Positions 50,395-64,000 of a stretch of 64,000 nucleotides of DNA are shown here, piece by piece. The stretch lies in the NCBI GenBank assembly GCA_000499405.2, contig HG738140.1, positions 15,095,967 through 15,159,966 of the forward strand, given 5' to 3'. How positions within the stretch are numbered: the first letter of the stretch is position 1; every line of letters begins with the position of its first letter. The translations under genes were made by a program, and so were the position numbers. The stretch comes from Onchocerca volvulus (Eukaryota > Nematoda > Chromadorea > Rhabditida > Onchocercidae). The notes under the pieces are model-generated. The model was not told the DNA's origin. It searched no databases and worked only from the letters and a program-made list of their open reading frames with translations.

Positions 50395-53300
50395 TCTGTT
50401 TGTCTCACCGACATTAAGCTGACATTAAGCTTCCGAGATCATATTTAAACCAAGACAGGAATATCACCAAAATCCTGTTTAATTTGCTATCCAGATTTTT
50501 CTATAATAATTATTGATAAATACGAGTTATTGATTAGTACAAAATTAAATAATTAAGAGAAATTTGAACGAGGACTAAAGGAGCGAATAAGTGAGGGCCA
50601 AAGAAAATCATGGAGAAAAACTAAAAGAAAGAGATGACCAATTATTATGAACAGTATGTCAATCCGGAATCTCAGCTCGAAATAGATTATCATAAAAAGT
50701 ATTCGGAAAACTTATTAAATGCCGTAGGGCAACTAATCGACAATCACAAATAACTGAATATAAAAATAAAACAATTCCATAGTCAGAATATCATGATATT
50801 ACATTCTTTAATATTTTTGAAACGAACACGATACCAGCATAAAATATTTCCGGGAAGTATAGATATGATAGAAAATATATATATGCGACAACCGCACAAG
50901 GAAGCAAAGATTGGTACAAATAAATTCTTGCAAATTTTATGAATAAGAGAAGAATGGAAAGAGAACAAAATATGGAAATTAACACACATTAAAAACTATA
51001 TAAACCTGTCTGGATAAACCGAATTATAATCAATATAATGATGAATTCAATACAAAGATAAATAGACATATAGAATGATGGTGAAGTCAAAAAATAATTA
51101 AGCAGTTGTATGAAGACGATAACTAGACAGTGATTTCGAAAATTTGACTGAACTTTAGGATTAACTTATACGAATTCAAATTATCTCATATTTTATAACC
51201 TCAAATTTGAAAAGAGCGGGAAAAAATTGAAGTATATGATTTTTTATATTTAAAATACGAATAAAAAAAAAATGTGAAATGTCACTGAAAAAATAGGCAT
51301 AAAAAAATAAGAAATTCGAATCTTACTAAAATTTTCAATTATTTAATTGAATTCTAATGATATTTCCATGATACACATATAATCGCAGACAAAACTTTTA
51401 TTACAAAATAAGTTTTCTACTTATTTAGAACTGAAATCACCAACCAAATAATTGCGAATTGGATTGTCATCTACAGTTTATAGTTGTTTCACTACTTCCA
51501 AAAATATTAAAAAGAAAACAGTATGCCTAGTCAGAATTTATATCTATTTTCAAGAAAAAAATATCCATTACTGAGCGCAAGAATAGTTATTAAATTTTTC
51601 AAAGTTTTGTGTAGACATAATTGACAATTTCAATCAGTCTATTTTCATGCTGTAGAATTTACTAATTCACTGCTGGGATCTTTTGTCTCTTTTATTTATG
51701 CTAAATGATAAAAATAAAGAAAAGGCAAAACAAATTCCCCACTACCGATTTCAACCACTAAACAAAAAAAAAAAAAATGCTAAAACTACACAGTCGAGAT
51801 GTCCTCAACATCAAACTTCTAATGTCAGGATGTCATATATGTTGAAATAAACAGCTAGGATAATCCAAGTATGTATGTCACAATTTTCAAATGCTTTAAA
51901 TGTTAGATGTTGACATGTAACAATGTTAGAAGATTCCAAATTTCAAATTATAACCCGGAATTATCTTCAGTGTGAACGCTGCATTGTCGGAATGTGTAGA
52001 ATGTGAAAGTATAATGGCAGAATTTTCTAAATGACAAAGTTACAATGCTGAAAAGTTGCAAAAAAGCAGATGTGACAGAATATCCTGAATACTTAAGTTC
52101 CAATGCAGGAAAATGTATCCTTTTGTTGTTTAGGCCAATGGAAAAACATTTTATGCAAAATAAATTTGAACTTTTAAAAGCGAACTTGACATTTCGCTTG
52201 AACAATTCAACAAATTTTTGTAGATACGAGAATTAATAAAATGGCGTGTTTTGATATTATACATTTTTTTTTTTTTTTGATAACATAAATTTTTAAATTC
52301 AAATCTAAAATGAATTATTTCTCCCAATTATCGATTTGCGGAATCCTCAATATATATAAAAGTGATAAGATTTAACCCAATCTACTTGCTCGCATTTTCT
52401 ATAAAAAGGATCTTTGTAGTCATTAATGAGTGAGATTTAACCGTAATCGATCATAATAACGACATATTTCTAACTAGTGAGGAATATTGGCTGTTATACA
52501 TTATTAATCACAAGAAATCTTATCAGTTCTCGGAATTCTAAAGATTTACTTAACGACAAGTAATACGACTAATCATTACCACTCACCATACCTTCCTGAA
52601 AATTACTTGTGACCAACTGGAATCATTTTTATAAAACATAAATATGTCATACTGCCTCCGACAACAACTAGTACTTGCCAAATTTAAAGCTCGGAAATTA
52701 ATTTTTATCAATTCTAAAAATTTCAAACACCAATAAATATTATAATGATTGAAAATGCGAAAACTATTTCATTAGTGATAATGTGAATATATAACATGAA
52801 AACATTCCGACATTTCTCGGGGCACACATATTATAAGACCGATATGGCCTTAAAAAGAAGACCTTAAGGAATTTCTTTTAAAAGAATGTGAAATTTCTAA
52901 GAAACAATTAGAAAATTTCTGTCTAATATTTCACCACATAGTTTTCAATGAACGATGAGGGAGGAATTGAATTTAAGATCAAAAAGATAAGGATTGCGAA
53001 TTGCTAATATATAAAAAAGAATATCAAAGATAAAGATTTCAATTTTGAATAACTGGCAATGAATGAAGACTTAAATATTCCAATATAATTATTTGAGCTT
53101 CTTTTCGAATTTCAAACACTTGCCTTGCATCGATTCAAGTTTCTAAGTAAATTTTAGCGGAATAAAAACATAGAATACAGAATTTAATGGAACTTGAGCT
53201 TCTTTTTTACATAAATAGAAATGCGGTATCAAATATCAGAATGCCTAAAAACACAAAGAAAATTATTACCTCCTTTCAGATTAAAAGAAAAAAATGTTTA

Positions 53301-53751
53301 CGATTAATTTTTTGTATCGAGTGTGCAACATCTACATTATGCATTATTACAATTACTGTATGAAACACCGCTTTGAACATGAAAAACTTTTCCGTAATGC
53401 TCAAAAAAAAAAAAAAGAGGAGCATGCAGAAATCTTTCTTCGAAAAAATTGAAATTAACTTCAAAATAATATTAATTCAAGAAAAGCAATCAAAAAGAGA
53501 TGGCAGACCCAACATTGCAAAAAATTCCTTTTTGAACTAACACAAACTTAAAAATTTTTTGAATTAGGAACTTGAATCTGAACTACAATTGTAATCAAAA
53601 CAACATCAGAAATATTCGATTTTGTGATACAGGAATCATTTAAACTTTTGAAAGAATTATTTCAAAAATTAATATCTAATAACTGAAAACTCTAAAACAC
53701 TGCGTTCCTAACACTTCAACTGTAATTGTATTGGTATTTTCAAGTGACCTG
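50395..53751. other. Intergenic
   Basis: No gene is supported. Overlapping minus-strand frames at 50783-50989 are AT-rich chance frames. At about 51780-52135 short ATG/GAA-containing phrases recur every 30 bases or so, possibly an old satellite. A poly-T run lies at about 52265. Confidence 0.35.
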
Positions 53752-56700
53752 TTATTCATCAACGATTTTTGTTATCGCTGATGCATATTTTGCAATTTCC
53801 GCACTTCCGTGTGTTGCCCGCCAGGTTCGCGTAGCAAATTCATACCTGTAAATAAATATTACTTTGGATATACCATCCAATCTTATGCACTCAAAACTAG
53901 TGCTAATTTTTAATCGCAATCAAAAATCGACTTTGTATTCCTAGATTTGAAAACCTGCTGAAAAACATTTCTGATTTTTTCTAACAAAATTTTCCGAAAC
54001 AAAAAAACCGATAACAAAAAAGAAATGATTACCACTGAATTTCTGTAAAGGGCTGATTCCCAAGAATGAATGGTTCTTTCGGTAATGATAACAATCGTAT
54101 CCGTAGCGAATGTAAAATTTCTTCATAATCAATAACTGTTCGGAAGGGAGTATGATCAGCGGTCAAATATGGTAAAACTTAAACAAGAAGTACTTGTACC
54201 AGAAAAATGCAAATTTTCGTCTCAGAAATCAATTCACTGATAAATAAGACAAATTCTTCGAAATTTAAATTCTTAACATAATTACAATTACGAAAATTTT
54301 GGATTCAAGTTTTTCAATAATAATAGAAATTAACATTTTAAACGGAAGTGACATAACCTATCCTACTTGAAACCGAAATCGGAGATTGAATTACGAGTTA
54401 CAAATATTACATTTCATAATAAATTTCAAGTATATCACATTTCAAACATATACTCGAAAAGGAAGCTGAACGATAAAGGCAAAATCAACTATTCGTCATT
54501 TAACAAAAAATTAATTTTCATCAATGAAAGTTTAATTTTTCATCCTTCAACTTTCCTTCGGCAATTTTTTAGAATAAATAGGAAACGCAAAATTCACCTG
54601 CTGCGCATGCTTCTGTTTTCGGTCGTGGTTTCATTTCTGATAGCAATACATAATTCACATTTGATGCAATTTCACCATATGGCTTACATCCTAAACCGAC
54701 TAATGACAGGCCACCTTTGACATTTAGTTGTGAACCATTAAATAAACATTCTAAAATTTTGGCTCGATTTTTCACATTCCTTGGTTGAAAGTCTTCTGAT
54801 TTGGCTCGCTGATGGGCTAACACTGGAAAATATCAAGTTTTATTAATGGTTCAGTTTTCAGCATGAAACTGACATTATGTTTGACAATTGATAATATGAT
54901 TTTCGTTGACACGATCCATGCGAATTTCACGCAGTTACTTCATCATCATGAAACATCTTCGCTGAAATAATTACCAATTACGGCAGTAAACTTATACTTC
55001 ACCAGTTTATAATTAGTTTAATGAGTCAAATCAATGAATGAGTACAAAGACTGGAAAAATTTAAATTACCAAAATTAATTTTACGATTCGGCTTGTACTT
55101 AATAGTTTCAGGTGAATAATGAGTTGCTGTTACGCGGAGCATTTCTGCTGTCCGTACATGCCGAATCACATCGATATCAATAAACCAATCCACAGAAAGT
55201 ATTACAGTATGACATACTTGCAAAAGAAATGCTGTTAAATGCAAACTCTGAAAAATTTTCTAATCAAAGATTTAAAATTCGAAACTTACGGTTGAATTTG
55301 AAGGAAAAATTTAATCCTTTACTATCACAACAAATATTAAACAATAAAATTCGCAAATATCACATTTAGAATACTTGATAATACTTCAATTTCTCCTGAC
55401 AGCGCTGCAAATCCTCGACAAAGATCTACTGATTTTGAACCTCCCGGACGATTTCCATCTAACGATGATGTAGCTAACAAGTGATTAAGAATCGCAGCGG
55501 AATTGACTGCCTATAAAAGTCTAATAAAACTTGTTTAATCCTTTATTACTTCCGCGGTAAACATACTTTTTGTTAATTCAGTGCAATTTTTTCCTCGCAA
55601 TGCTTTCAACTCTCTCATTAAAAGTAAGCATATAAATATCGGTTCTCATTTTATATTAATTGATCCATATGTTGATCTATGTAAAGTTTTGAAAAAAGAA
55701 CATATTACTATTCGATATAAAAAACTGAGAATGAAAATAAAAAAGTTTACCTGGCAATCCAGTAAAATCATCCTTGATTTAGTTACATAAATGGTTATCT
55801 TTTGAGTCTGATAGCGACAACATTCAACCGCTTCGCGAGATGCCGGACGAAAAGCATAATGCCTGAAATACGACAGTATGCAACTGTATTAGAATAACAA
55901 AAAATTAGAATAACATTAGAATATTAGAATAACAAATTGCAGAGGATATAAAATGTCTTATTCATTACAGTACATTCCTACAATTTTACATTACAGGAAA
56001 TTGAGCATTTTCTTTTTTTTAACACAATAATCATAAAAAAGGGCATGATCATCAGTCGAAAATGAAAAAGTAAATGGTCAGGTGGAAGAAATCTTATTCA
56101 ACAAAGGAAATCAGAAAAACTTTCAAAATATTAACATTTCTATTCAATAGTCTCCCGCGGATAAAGAATGACTAAATATTAGCCATATGAAAAGAACCCA
56201 GAAGATCAGTTGCTTAATCTTTATTTGCATCTGTTAAATAGGCCAATGATGATTTCATACTTGGCTGATGAAGTTTTAAAATATCCAAAAAATATTTCAA
56301 AATAAACAGAAAAAAAAAACCTGTACATATCCATATGATCATTACCAGCTATCATACTGAGAAGTGTTGATTTACCTGAACCCTGTGGACCGATAACACC
56401 AATGACAGTAAAATTTGTGTTTGTGGTTGATAAATAATCCTGTAAAAGCAGATTAAATATATAATTTTGAAATCTATGAGGACTTCAAAATCCTGCGAAG
56501 AAAATTAGAATTTTTTTTTGTTCTTGGATTTGCAGAAAAAACAATTAAACTACTTTATATTTACCCACTCCTACTCTCTGACAAGAAAAAATAACAGTGA
56601 TAATAATAACAAACCGCAACAACATCTGTAAAATCCATTGTGTCAGAAAGTAAACGCACAGCGGCCTTCATAATTCCAAGCGGCTGTTCTACATTGGTTG

Positions 56701-57625
56701 ATGTTGTTGGTGTACCACGAGAAATTTCTGAAAATCACTCCAATTCTCAGAAATTTAATCTTTTAAAATGAAAAACTGAAATTTAATAACGATAAAAACA
56801 TTCCATGAAGATCACTGATTTTGAAAAGTTAACGTGTCTTACCTGGTCGGAGTGAACAGCTTTTAATTGTCTTTGGTGATCCTCTCGTTAACTGTGACGC
56901 AGAATTTGGATGAGTTATTCCAAAGGGTACCACTTCCTATAATTGCGAATATACAGAAAATATTGGAAAAAAAAAAAAAAACTTCATTACTCACTTTGTT
57001 CGTGACAATAAATGGATACAAGAAAAAAAAATAAATATTGTCAAATGGTTACCGGGGATGAAGAAATAGCCTGAGATATTATCTGTTGATTACTTTCTGC
57101 ATTATCAGATATGGTCGGCTCGTCTGAAAACGTAAAAGTTAATTTAGAATGTAAAATCTTTTTTTTTTTTTTTGGAGAATAAATATCAAAATTGAAAATG
57201 ATAAACAAGAAAATCAGTTTCTTTGTTTTAAGAAATAAATATCAAAACTGATATATCCTAAACAGATCGAATTTTAATAAACTTAAAAAATAAAAAAAAT
57301 TCGGATTCCATTCTTTGCATCATATTTTTTTTAAAAAAAAGAAACCGCCTTAGCAAGAGTATGACGAAAAAAAAAAAGGTCGGAAAATTTCTGTTAAGCT
57401 TCCTACATTATATATATGATATGTTCTATGACAGCTAAATAACCGACTCTTAGTAACTTCACTCAACTATAAAAAAAAAAAAAAAAATTCAAAAAAATAA
57501 CCTTTATGTTTCGATAAAATAGTAGTTGGACGAACCATAATAGTTACAGTCGTCTTTTTTGATTTATCTTCTCGAATATCCGTACCGCTGTTGTTGTAGC
57601 GATGACCCCGACGTCCGCGCTTCAT
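53752..57625 (-). CDS. smg-9: SMG9, nonsense-mediated mRNA decay factor
   Basis: Eleven minus-strand exons join in phase to 466 residues: 57502-57625, 57053-57123, 56843-56936, 56615-56727, 56321-56439, 55751-55862, 55385-55510, 55070-55247, 54598-54822, 54033-54177, 53752-53845. SMG9 pairs with SMG8 and regulates the SMG1 kinase that phosphorylates UPF1 in nonsense-mediated decay. A basic, Ser/Thr-rich N-terminus leads into a G-like fold. The P-loop GPQGSGKST is at 151-159, more complete than in many SMG9 proteins, and a Walker B-like MILLDCQ follows. The family core EIESLHLTAFLLQVCHTVI and DWFIDIDVIRHVRTAEM are next, then AHQRAKSEDFQPR. The C-terminus ends in the conserved block with ATRTWRA. 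A TTTTCCAG acceptor lies 15 bases before the ATG. Confidence 0.92.
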
Positions 57626-59134
57626 TTTATTGTCTTCCTGGAAAACTGAATGAAATCAAATAATTTGAATAAAATTCTAAAAACCAAATAAATTAAATCC
57701 CGCATTTATGCACTGTCTTAAATTGAATTTACAGTTGAGATCTGATATAAATTTAATATTAGATAAAACTAAAACTGATTTCGAATTTTCGAATTAATAA
57801 GCAATCTATATGAATAAAAGTCGAGCAATAAATCAAACATAAATGGATTGACTTCATTTTATGCTAAATAATAATTAATTAACTTAATAGTTCGATAATA
57901 ATGATAATCAATCAGTTTAATAATAATAATAATAATCAATAAATTATTACCTTACTTAATTTTCACTGTTAAGGCTTTTTTTTGCTAATAACTGATTCCT
58001 TCATTGATTATTTTTTTAATCGCGTTAAGTGACAAGGTAAAAAATTAGTGAGATCAACTGAATGATTGACTTGGCTCTTCAATTTTACATTAAATAAAGC
58101 AATATAAACAAAGCAAGAAATTAGGCAAATTAATCCATTTATTTCAGAATTATTAAGAATTAAATCACTAAATTATTCGACTTCATAAAACAAAAATGAC
58201 CACCCAGTAATTCTGATTGATGAACTTTAAAAGGAATAATATTCCCTATTAAATTAGATACAACAGCTGGATATAATACTTAATACGTGAATGCAGAATT
58301 AAAGAAATCATAATAGGCTAAAGAAATTACTTAAAAACTCAAAAGATTACTTAATCAAATTATAAAGTACATATTGAAAAAAAAAAGACGAAATTCCAAT
58401 TTTTACTCTAACACTGCGTGGAGAATTGAAGTATTCATGAGTAGAATGTAGATCTAAACGTGAATGGTCACCAATTAATGATAACAATTTCTTCAGATAT
58501 AATTTCACTCTAAAATTATAATTATTAATTTCCCTTTTTTTAAGAAAAAAAAATTTATTTAATTAAATCCCTCGCCTTTATCTTGAGACCAAAACTATAA
58601 ATTTCATTTAAATTCAAAAAAAAAAAACAAATTCATATTTTCCGTCATCTTTTCCGAAATCTAATCACTCATACCGTCACGTTAAATATAACAATCCTAT
58701 CAACTCTCTAATTTCTCTCGAATTATAGCTTATTTCCTTTTCATCCATTCACTGTCACAATCACAAATAATTCTTCGTCAATTTTCTCAATCATCGCTAA
58801 AATGCTATTTAGCTAATCCTAGTGATCTCTGCAACCTCTTAATGTATAATACTATTTCGCTAATTTCTCGATACTGTTTTGATTTTCATCCGTCACTATT
58901 ACGCAATAAACTTTTGTTTCCGGATTAAAGGTAGAATATCTTTTACTCCCTTCAACATAAATTAACTTGGGGTCGGCCGGACCTTTAAATCCGGCTACTC
59001 CCGAAAAATCCTATCCGGAATTGATGTCCTGATTTCCATCCTAATATCTTTTCTACAAATTTGAGTTAAAACAAAAAATGGAATGTCGGATTGTTGCAAT
59101 TTATTTTCGATTATTCTAATTTGTATAATTTGCA
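57626..59134. other. Divergent intergenic region, smg-9 / TMEM222
   Basis: About 1.5 kb separates the start codons of two divergently transcribed genes, so both promoters should lie here. Most of it is AT-rich with A runs. A G+C-richer patch (GGGGTCGGCCGGACC near 58970) sits close to the TMEM222 start. No coding segment was seen. Confidence 0.4.
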
Positions 59135-61752
59135 ATGCAGCTGGATCAAATCGACAAATTGGAAAGGGGTCTGATGGAAGTTGATCCTGTGCGACATCGG
59201 TTTCCATGTTGTATTGTATGGACACCGATACCGCTGCTTACGTAAGTATTATTTACGTACGAGATTATATGTCTGAGCGATATGCTTGTTGCATCTTGTA
59301 TATGAAATGTCGCCTTTTTAATCTCATACTTGATTTTATCTAGGTTTACTTAAGTTCGCCACACCAATTCTTGTTTGTACTAAGTACTGCATATTTTTTT
59401 TAATATATAGTGAATTGAGCCCACTTATTTCTTTTATTCGCATTAATTGCAATAACTGTTAGTCTATTTACTTGAGTATTACTCTCAGGTTTTTTATTAA
59501 ACTATATTACGTCGTTTTTTTAAAGTACAGATATAAGTTTTAACCAGAACAGAAGAATAATGGCCTTTTTTGTCGGAGATGTCATAAATGAACTATTGCA
59601 TAAGATGCTTAAAAACGTAAACCATTGCGTAAGAAGTTTTAGCATTCAAAAGCTAAAGCATGACATCGAAATAAAGTTAGATTGTTATTGCTTATGCGTA
59701 AATTTCGGTTTCTTGACTTTATGGCGAATTTTTGAAGTCTGCAAAAATTACGTGTGAATTCGGAATAACGGAAAGCTACGTTTACATTCATCTGCGTACA
59801 TAATATATTTCATTCAGCTGAGTTGCTTATAAACATAGGTTTGAGAATTTCTCTATCAAGGTTTTACATGGTTGCTTTTTTATTTGGTCAGTGTTGGACG
59901 AGATACTTCTGAATCAACACTAACGGCTTTACCCAATTTAGCATCAAATACCTTTTTTTTTTTTTTTTTAGAAGAATTAAGAAATAGGTCTTCCAAAAAA
60001 ATGATTTTAATAATAAAAAGGATATTTTGAGCTGATCATATTTTCTTGAATTAAAATCGTTCAATAATTCAAACGAAGTTTTTCTTTTCCAATCCGATTT
60101 TTTTGCTATATTGCTGTCTCACTGTTACTTCCCATATTACAGATGGTTATTCCCACTTGTGGGACACATGGGCATAGCAACAAGCCGAGGTATTATCTAC
60201 GATTTTTCGGGAAGCTTTTCTGTTTCTGTAAGTATCTTTCGCGTTTATATCATAAAAATCAAATATTCTTCGGATGAGTTCGTTCGATATGTTTCTCGAT
60301 AATTTTTGGAAGCAAATTAAATGTATTTCATTATTTTTATTTTCAACTTTATTTTGTTTAAAATTTATTTGCTTCTCCTATTTATCGATATTTCAAGATC
60401 TTTTAGAATTATATTCCTATCATTTTTCTTATTCTTCTAACCTTATTTTGGGAACTAATAATTGCAAAGTCTTTAAAAATCGACTTCATCAAATCATTCA
60501 TGATGTAGTAAAATAAATTATTTCATAAATTCACGGTTAGGAAGATGATATGGCATTTGGTTGGCCCACCTGGTATCGACAAATAGATCCAAACACGATT
60601 GATGGTGGAGTGGAAGCGTGGGATCGTGCTGTATTGGATGCGTCGGAAGAATATAAGGGTCACATGGTAGGGTTTTCTATTTGAATACTCTTTTCCGAAT
60701 TCTCATTATCAATGAGTAATTACTAACATGTTACATCAAGATCCCATAACTGGAAATTGCAGGAAACTGAATAAATTTGATTTGAAGTTAACTTTTTTCA
60801 ATCTGCCCTACATGTGCTATTTACGGAACGCTTCATGCAGATCTGACTGATAGAATAATGAACCTGAAATGGTTTGTTGTAACTTCAAATATGTCTACTA
60901 TTTGCATTGAATATTTTTTCTTCCTGCATATTTTTTGTGTGATGTTTCTTTTTTGAATTTTGCAGCATACTTTATTCTGTGATAATTGTTACTGTCATGT
61001 TGCATTAGCGTTAAATAAGATGAGATATGGTCACAAACGAGATTATAATTGTTTCCGATTGGCCAGTATGATGTTGTTCAAAGGTCGCTATGTTGGGTAA
61101 GTTTTTGATTGGAAAAAATTTGATTAATCATGCAGAATTGATCCTATGGTTTAGCACAATTTTCTTGCCATAAAGGACATGATTAATTTGTGCCGGATGC
61201 GCTAACCGATGGAACTCCCGAGAGAACTGCTGTACTTGCCGTCAGGCCATTCTGCTTGGTCAAGTAAAAGCGTAAAAGCGGCTTTATCAACTTGAGCACT
61301 TTGTTTTTTGCCTGAGACTTTGCATAAAACTTTTTGCCATACACCTTTGCCATGTCACTAAGAATTTTATATTTTATAAATTAAAAGTCCATAAAATCAA
61401 AAATGAGAAAAAAATTATCTGGCTGGAAGAAGTCTTAATTTTTTAAAGTAGTTCATTCTTTACTGTAAATACAAGGAAAAATGAAAATTTAATGTATGGT
61501 TTTCCACTGATGCTTTATTCATTATTCTGAATAAAAAGCTTAATAGTATAATAGAACGCTAAAGCATATTAAAATGTGAAATGAAGTTAAGAATTTTAAT
61601 GACATCTCCAGATGTATTAAATTTCGATATTTTAAAATTCTTCCCAAGAAAGTCCTTTCCATTTCAGGATTAGCGGTTTCATCAAGCAGTGGTTTCCATT
61701 CGCAATAATTATTTTGTCCATACTCATGATTATTATTATCACAAAAGGTTAA
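59135..61752 (+). CDS. TMEM222: TMEM222 (DUF778) homologue
   Basis: Five exons join in phase to 177 residues: 59135-59241, 60143-60227, 60541-60666, 60966-61096, 61668-61752. It is a conserved eukaryotic membrane protein of unclear function. Family strings in order are [77 protein letters not shown], and a last hydrophobic helix ([15 protein letters not shown]). The conserved His and the CDNC pair resemble a papain-like fold and are all kept. A second in-frame ATG at 59174 ([11 protein letters not shown]) matches the family start better, so the 13 residues before it may be untranslated; TTGCAATGCAG just before it could also be an acceptor. Confidence 0.92.
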
Positions 61753-63402
61753 CATCGTTATAATGCAACCAATGGTTTCATAAGACATCATAAGGAGATT
61801 GACTATTCGTATTTATTCTGTGAAGGATATAAAAACGCTATATTTGTAGCGATCAGAATGCGGAATTTGCATGGCTAAGGAAATAAGCTAATATTCTAAT
61901 TGGAAGATATTCTCAATTTTCCAGCAAATCATCATTTTAAACCTTTTAATAGTATTTCTATTTGCATTTATTATATGATTGTACAAAAAAGCTTATTGGA
62001 TAATTGTAAAAAAAAAAGGATGGAATATTCCTTCTTTTTTTTCAAGTAGGATTTTTCTAATTTTCAGTTCTCAAAGACATTAATTAATATCTCATCATCT
62101 TTACTGCTTATATAAATAAATGTGGATAGTAATTTATGTGTTAATATATCTTTCTTTTGTTCCATGAGAAACTGTAAGAAATAGCGGAGTGAAATTTGTG
62201 GTAGTTATAATTTGATTATGCTTATTGTTCAAAGATTCGGTATTTTCCTATTTTGTTTATACATTTTCATAGTGATTGTTTAGTCAGCGGTATCGATCGA
62301 ATACTGCCTGATGAGATAAAGTTGGCAAGACCTCACATAACATTCTAATGCTTTTTCCTGGTATGATTGCATATACTAGTGATATCTTTTTTAAAGAATA
62401 CAGTTTATTGTTTAATCAGTAATATTAATCGATTACATTGAATAAGGGAATTGGAGATTTAAGATATAACATTTCAAGATTTAGGCAATTAATACAATAT
62501 TCATCATAGGTTATTAAAACGACATCAAAAGGACCTAATTGTCATTGAATTTTGTGTAATTTCATTTCAATCAGTGTTCCAACGATAGAAAAGCTGGAAT
62601 AGTTTTGTATCTCGGTAGAACATCTTGTATATGTTCTGAAGAGTGACTATTTCAAAAGTATGACGCAAACTGATTAAGCAATTATGCTGTGATATTTAAG
62701 CATTTCTTATATGTTCATAAATAAAAATTTGTTCTTGAACGTTTCTTTTTTTGAAGAAAAAACGGTTTTTTTGGAGTGTTTCGTGAAATATCTTGTAACA
62801 TATTTTTATATGTTTTTACTTATTTTATTTATTAGATCGGCGGCTTTATTTCAACTTTCCATTTTTCATTCATTCCAATTTAACTTGGAAGAAGGAATAT
62901 ACCGGTGTGAAGCGAGGCGTAATCATTGATGTAGATGAGAGATGGAAGCGTAAGGAATTAAGACATAATTGCCAGCTTCGCCGGTACCCGATAAACATTT
63001 CAAATATTATCAAGTGATATCCATGAGGATATAAGTTACCACTAAACTAATGGTATATCGGATCATAGAAATAATTGTAGCGGTAGGTTGTTACAGAAGC
63101 TAGTAGTAGCAGAAGTCAAAGTTGTCAGTACCAGGAATCGAGACAATTAGTCTCATAGATTCAAAAAAGTTAACCCATATTTAATGAATTTCGTATAGCA
63201 CTATAAGGCATTTTTTAAATATCTTACTAAAGTCGATAGGTTCGTATGAAGAGTTATCAGCTAGGTAACATCTTTCATACGTGTCATTCTGAATGAGTAC
63301 TTTCTCATTTCAGTGATAAAATGTGGTATAGCATTTCATCGCTATCATTTATTTTCCTGGTTCGTAAATGACTCATTGATTTTTTTTAGCATTATCACTA
63401 GA
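61753..63402. other. Intergenic, TMEM222 to U2A'
   Basis: No gene is supported. AATAAA at about 62114 could be the TMEM222 polyadenylation signal. A run TTTTTTTTAG ending at 63389 is a strong acceptor 13 bases before the next ATG, fitting trans-splicing. Confidence 0.4.
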
Positions 63403-64000
63403 ATGGTTCGTTTGACAGTTGAATTGATTAACGACTCACTTCAGTATCTTAATACAGTCCGCGATCGGGAGTTAAGCTTACGAGCATGCAAAATCCCTGT
63501 ACTGGAGAATCTCGGTGTCACGAAGGTTAATAGAATTTTTTTTTTTTTTTGAGGACGTATCATTTTGAAAATTTTGGATCTGCAGAATTCTTATAATGTC
63601 TTTTGATAACAACTAAGATTTATTTTTCTAGACTCTTTTTTGTTTCAGGAATTTATTAAAGATTTCTTGAATTGATAGGATACTGGATAATAAAAAGTTT
63701 TGTGTAGTATTTAATATTGAAATTAAAGTCGAGTTTTTTTAATTTTTTTATTTGGTGATTAATTTTCGGTTTTTCTCAGCTGAATTCTTTACTGTAAAGA
63801 GTAGAGATCCTCTATAGTATATGCTTTTAGTGTCTCAAATTTGCATTCATTAAATGTGTTCGATATTTTTTCCTATTTGCATTGAAGTTTTTCAGGATCA
63901 GTTCGACACGATTGATTTAACTGATAATGATATCAAAAAGCTGGAGAATATTCCTACCTTGAGACGACTTAGCACTCTCCTGATGCATAATAATCGCGTA
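63403..64000 (+). CDS. SNRPA1: U2 snRNP protein A' (U2A'), 5' part, cut by window end
   Basis: Two exons are seen, 63403-63525 and 63896 to the window end, giving the first 76 residues in phase. U2A' binds U2B'' and stem-loop IV of U2 snRNA in the spliceosome through leucine-rich repeats. The start MVRLTVELINDSLQYLN, then RDRELSLRACKIPVLENLG, the joint to DQFDTIDLTDNDI, and LRRLSTLLMHNNR match the family closely from the first residue. The C. elegans orthologue is known as mog-2. The gene continues beyond position 64000. Confidence 0.95.

Noticed and set aside
54367..54720. 117-codon plus-strand frame
   Set aside because: It runs antisense through an intron and exon 9 of smg-9, whose minus-strand coding is well supported.

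Overview
The window is AT-rich, intron-dense nuclear DNA from a nematode, most likely a filarial (Onchocerca/Brugia type) worm. The evidence is short exons with TTTYAG-type acceptors, AG acceptors a few bases upstream of several start codons (as expected for spliced-leader trans-splicing), a nematode-expanded patched-related gene, and paired extracellular and cytosolic Cu/Zn superoxide dismutases of the filarial kind. Gene models below were joined by hand from splice sites, reading phase and family similarity. Coordinates are exact where an in-phase GT...AG pair was found.

Layout, left to right. 1-1150: AT repeat and a frameshifted Helitron helicase relic (-). 3090-7649: lin-54 (+), ten exons. 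9384-9456: tRNA-like relic (-). 11479-21980: patched-related membrane protein (+), 17 exons, with tRNA-Lys(TTT) (+) and tRNA-Val(AAC) (-) inside its third intron. 23222-23689: small single-pass membrane protein candidate (+). 24889-25356: an inverted pair of intron-containing tRNA-Leu(CAA) genes, one decayed. 26057-31897: secreted Cx3C cysteine-rich protein with 33-residue repeats (-); its first intron holds a 48-N assembly gap. 35933-37549: extracellular SOD (+). 38875-40008: cytosolic SOD (-). 40792-40940: broken copy of the last SOD exon (+). 41000-47676: gene-poor, repeat-rich. 47677-50394: SLC35E1-type transporter (-). 53752-57625: SMG9 (-). 59135-61752: TMEM222 (+). 63403 to the window end: start of U2 snRNP A' (+).

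Most genes are conserved single-copy housekeeping loci (cell-cycle transcription, nonsense-mediated decay, splicing, Golgi/ER transport) with no common pathway. The accessory interest lies in the superoxide dismutase cluster, which shows an inverted duplication with identical intron positions plus a dead third copy; in the unfamiliar Cx3C secreted protein; and in the tRNA-Leu pair. I found no bacterial operons, CRISPR arrays or viral genes.
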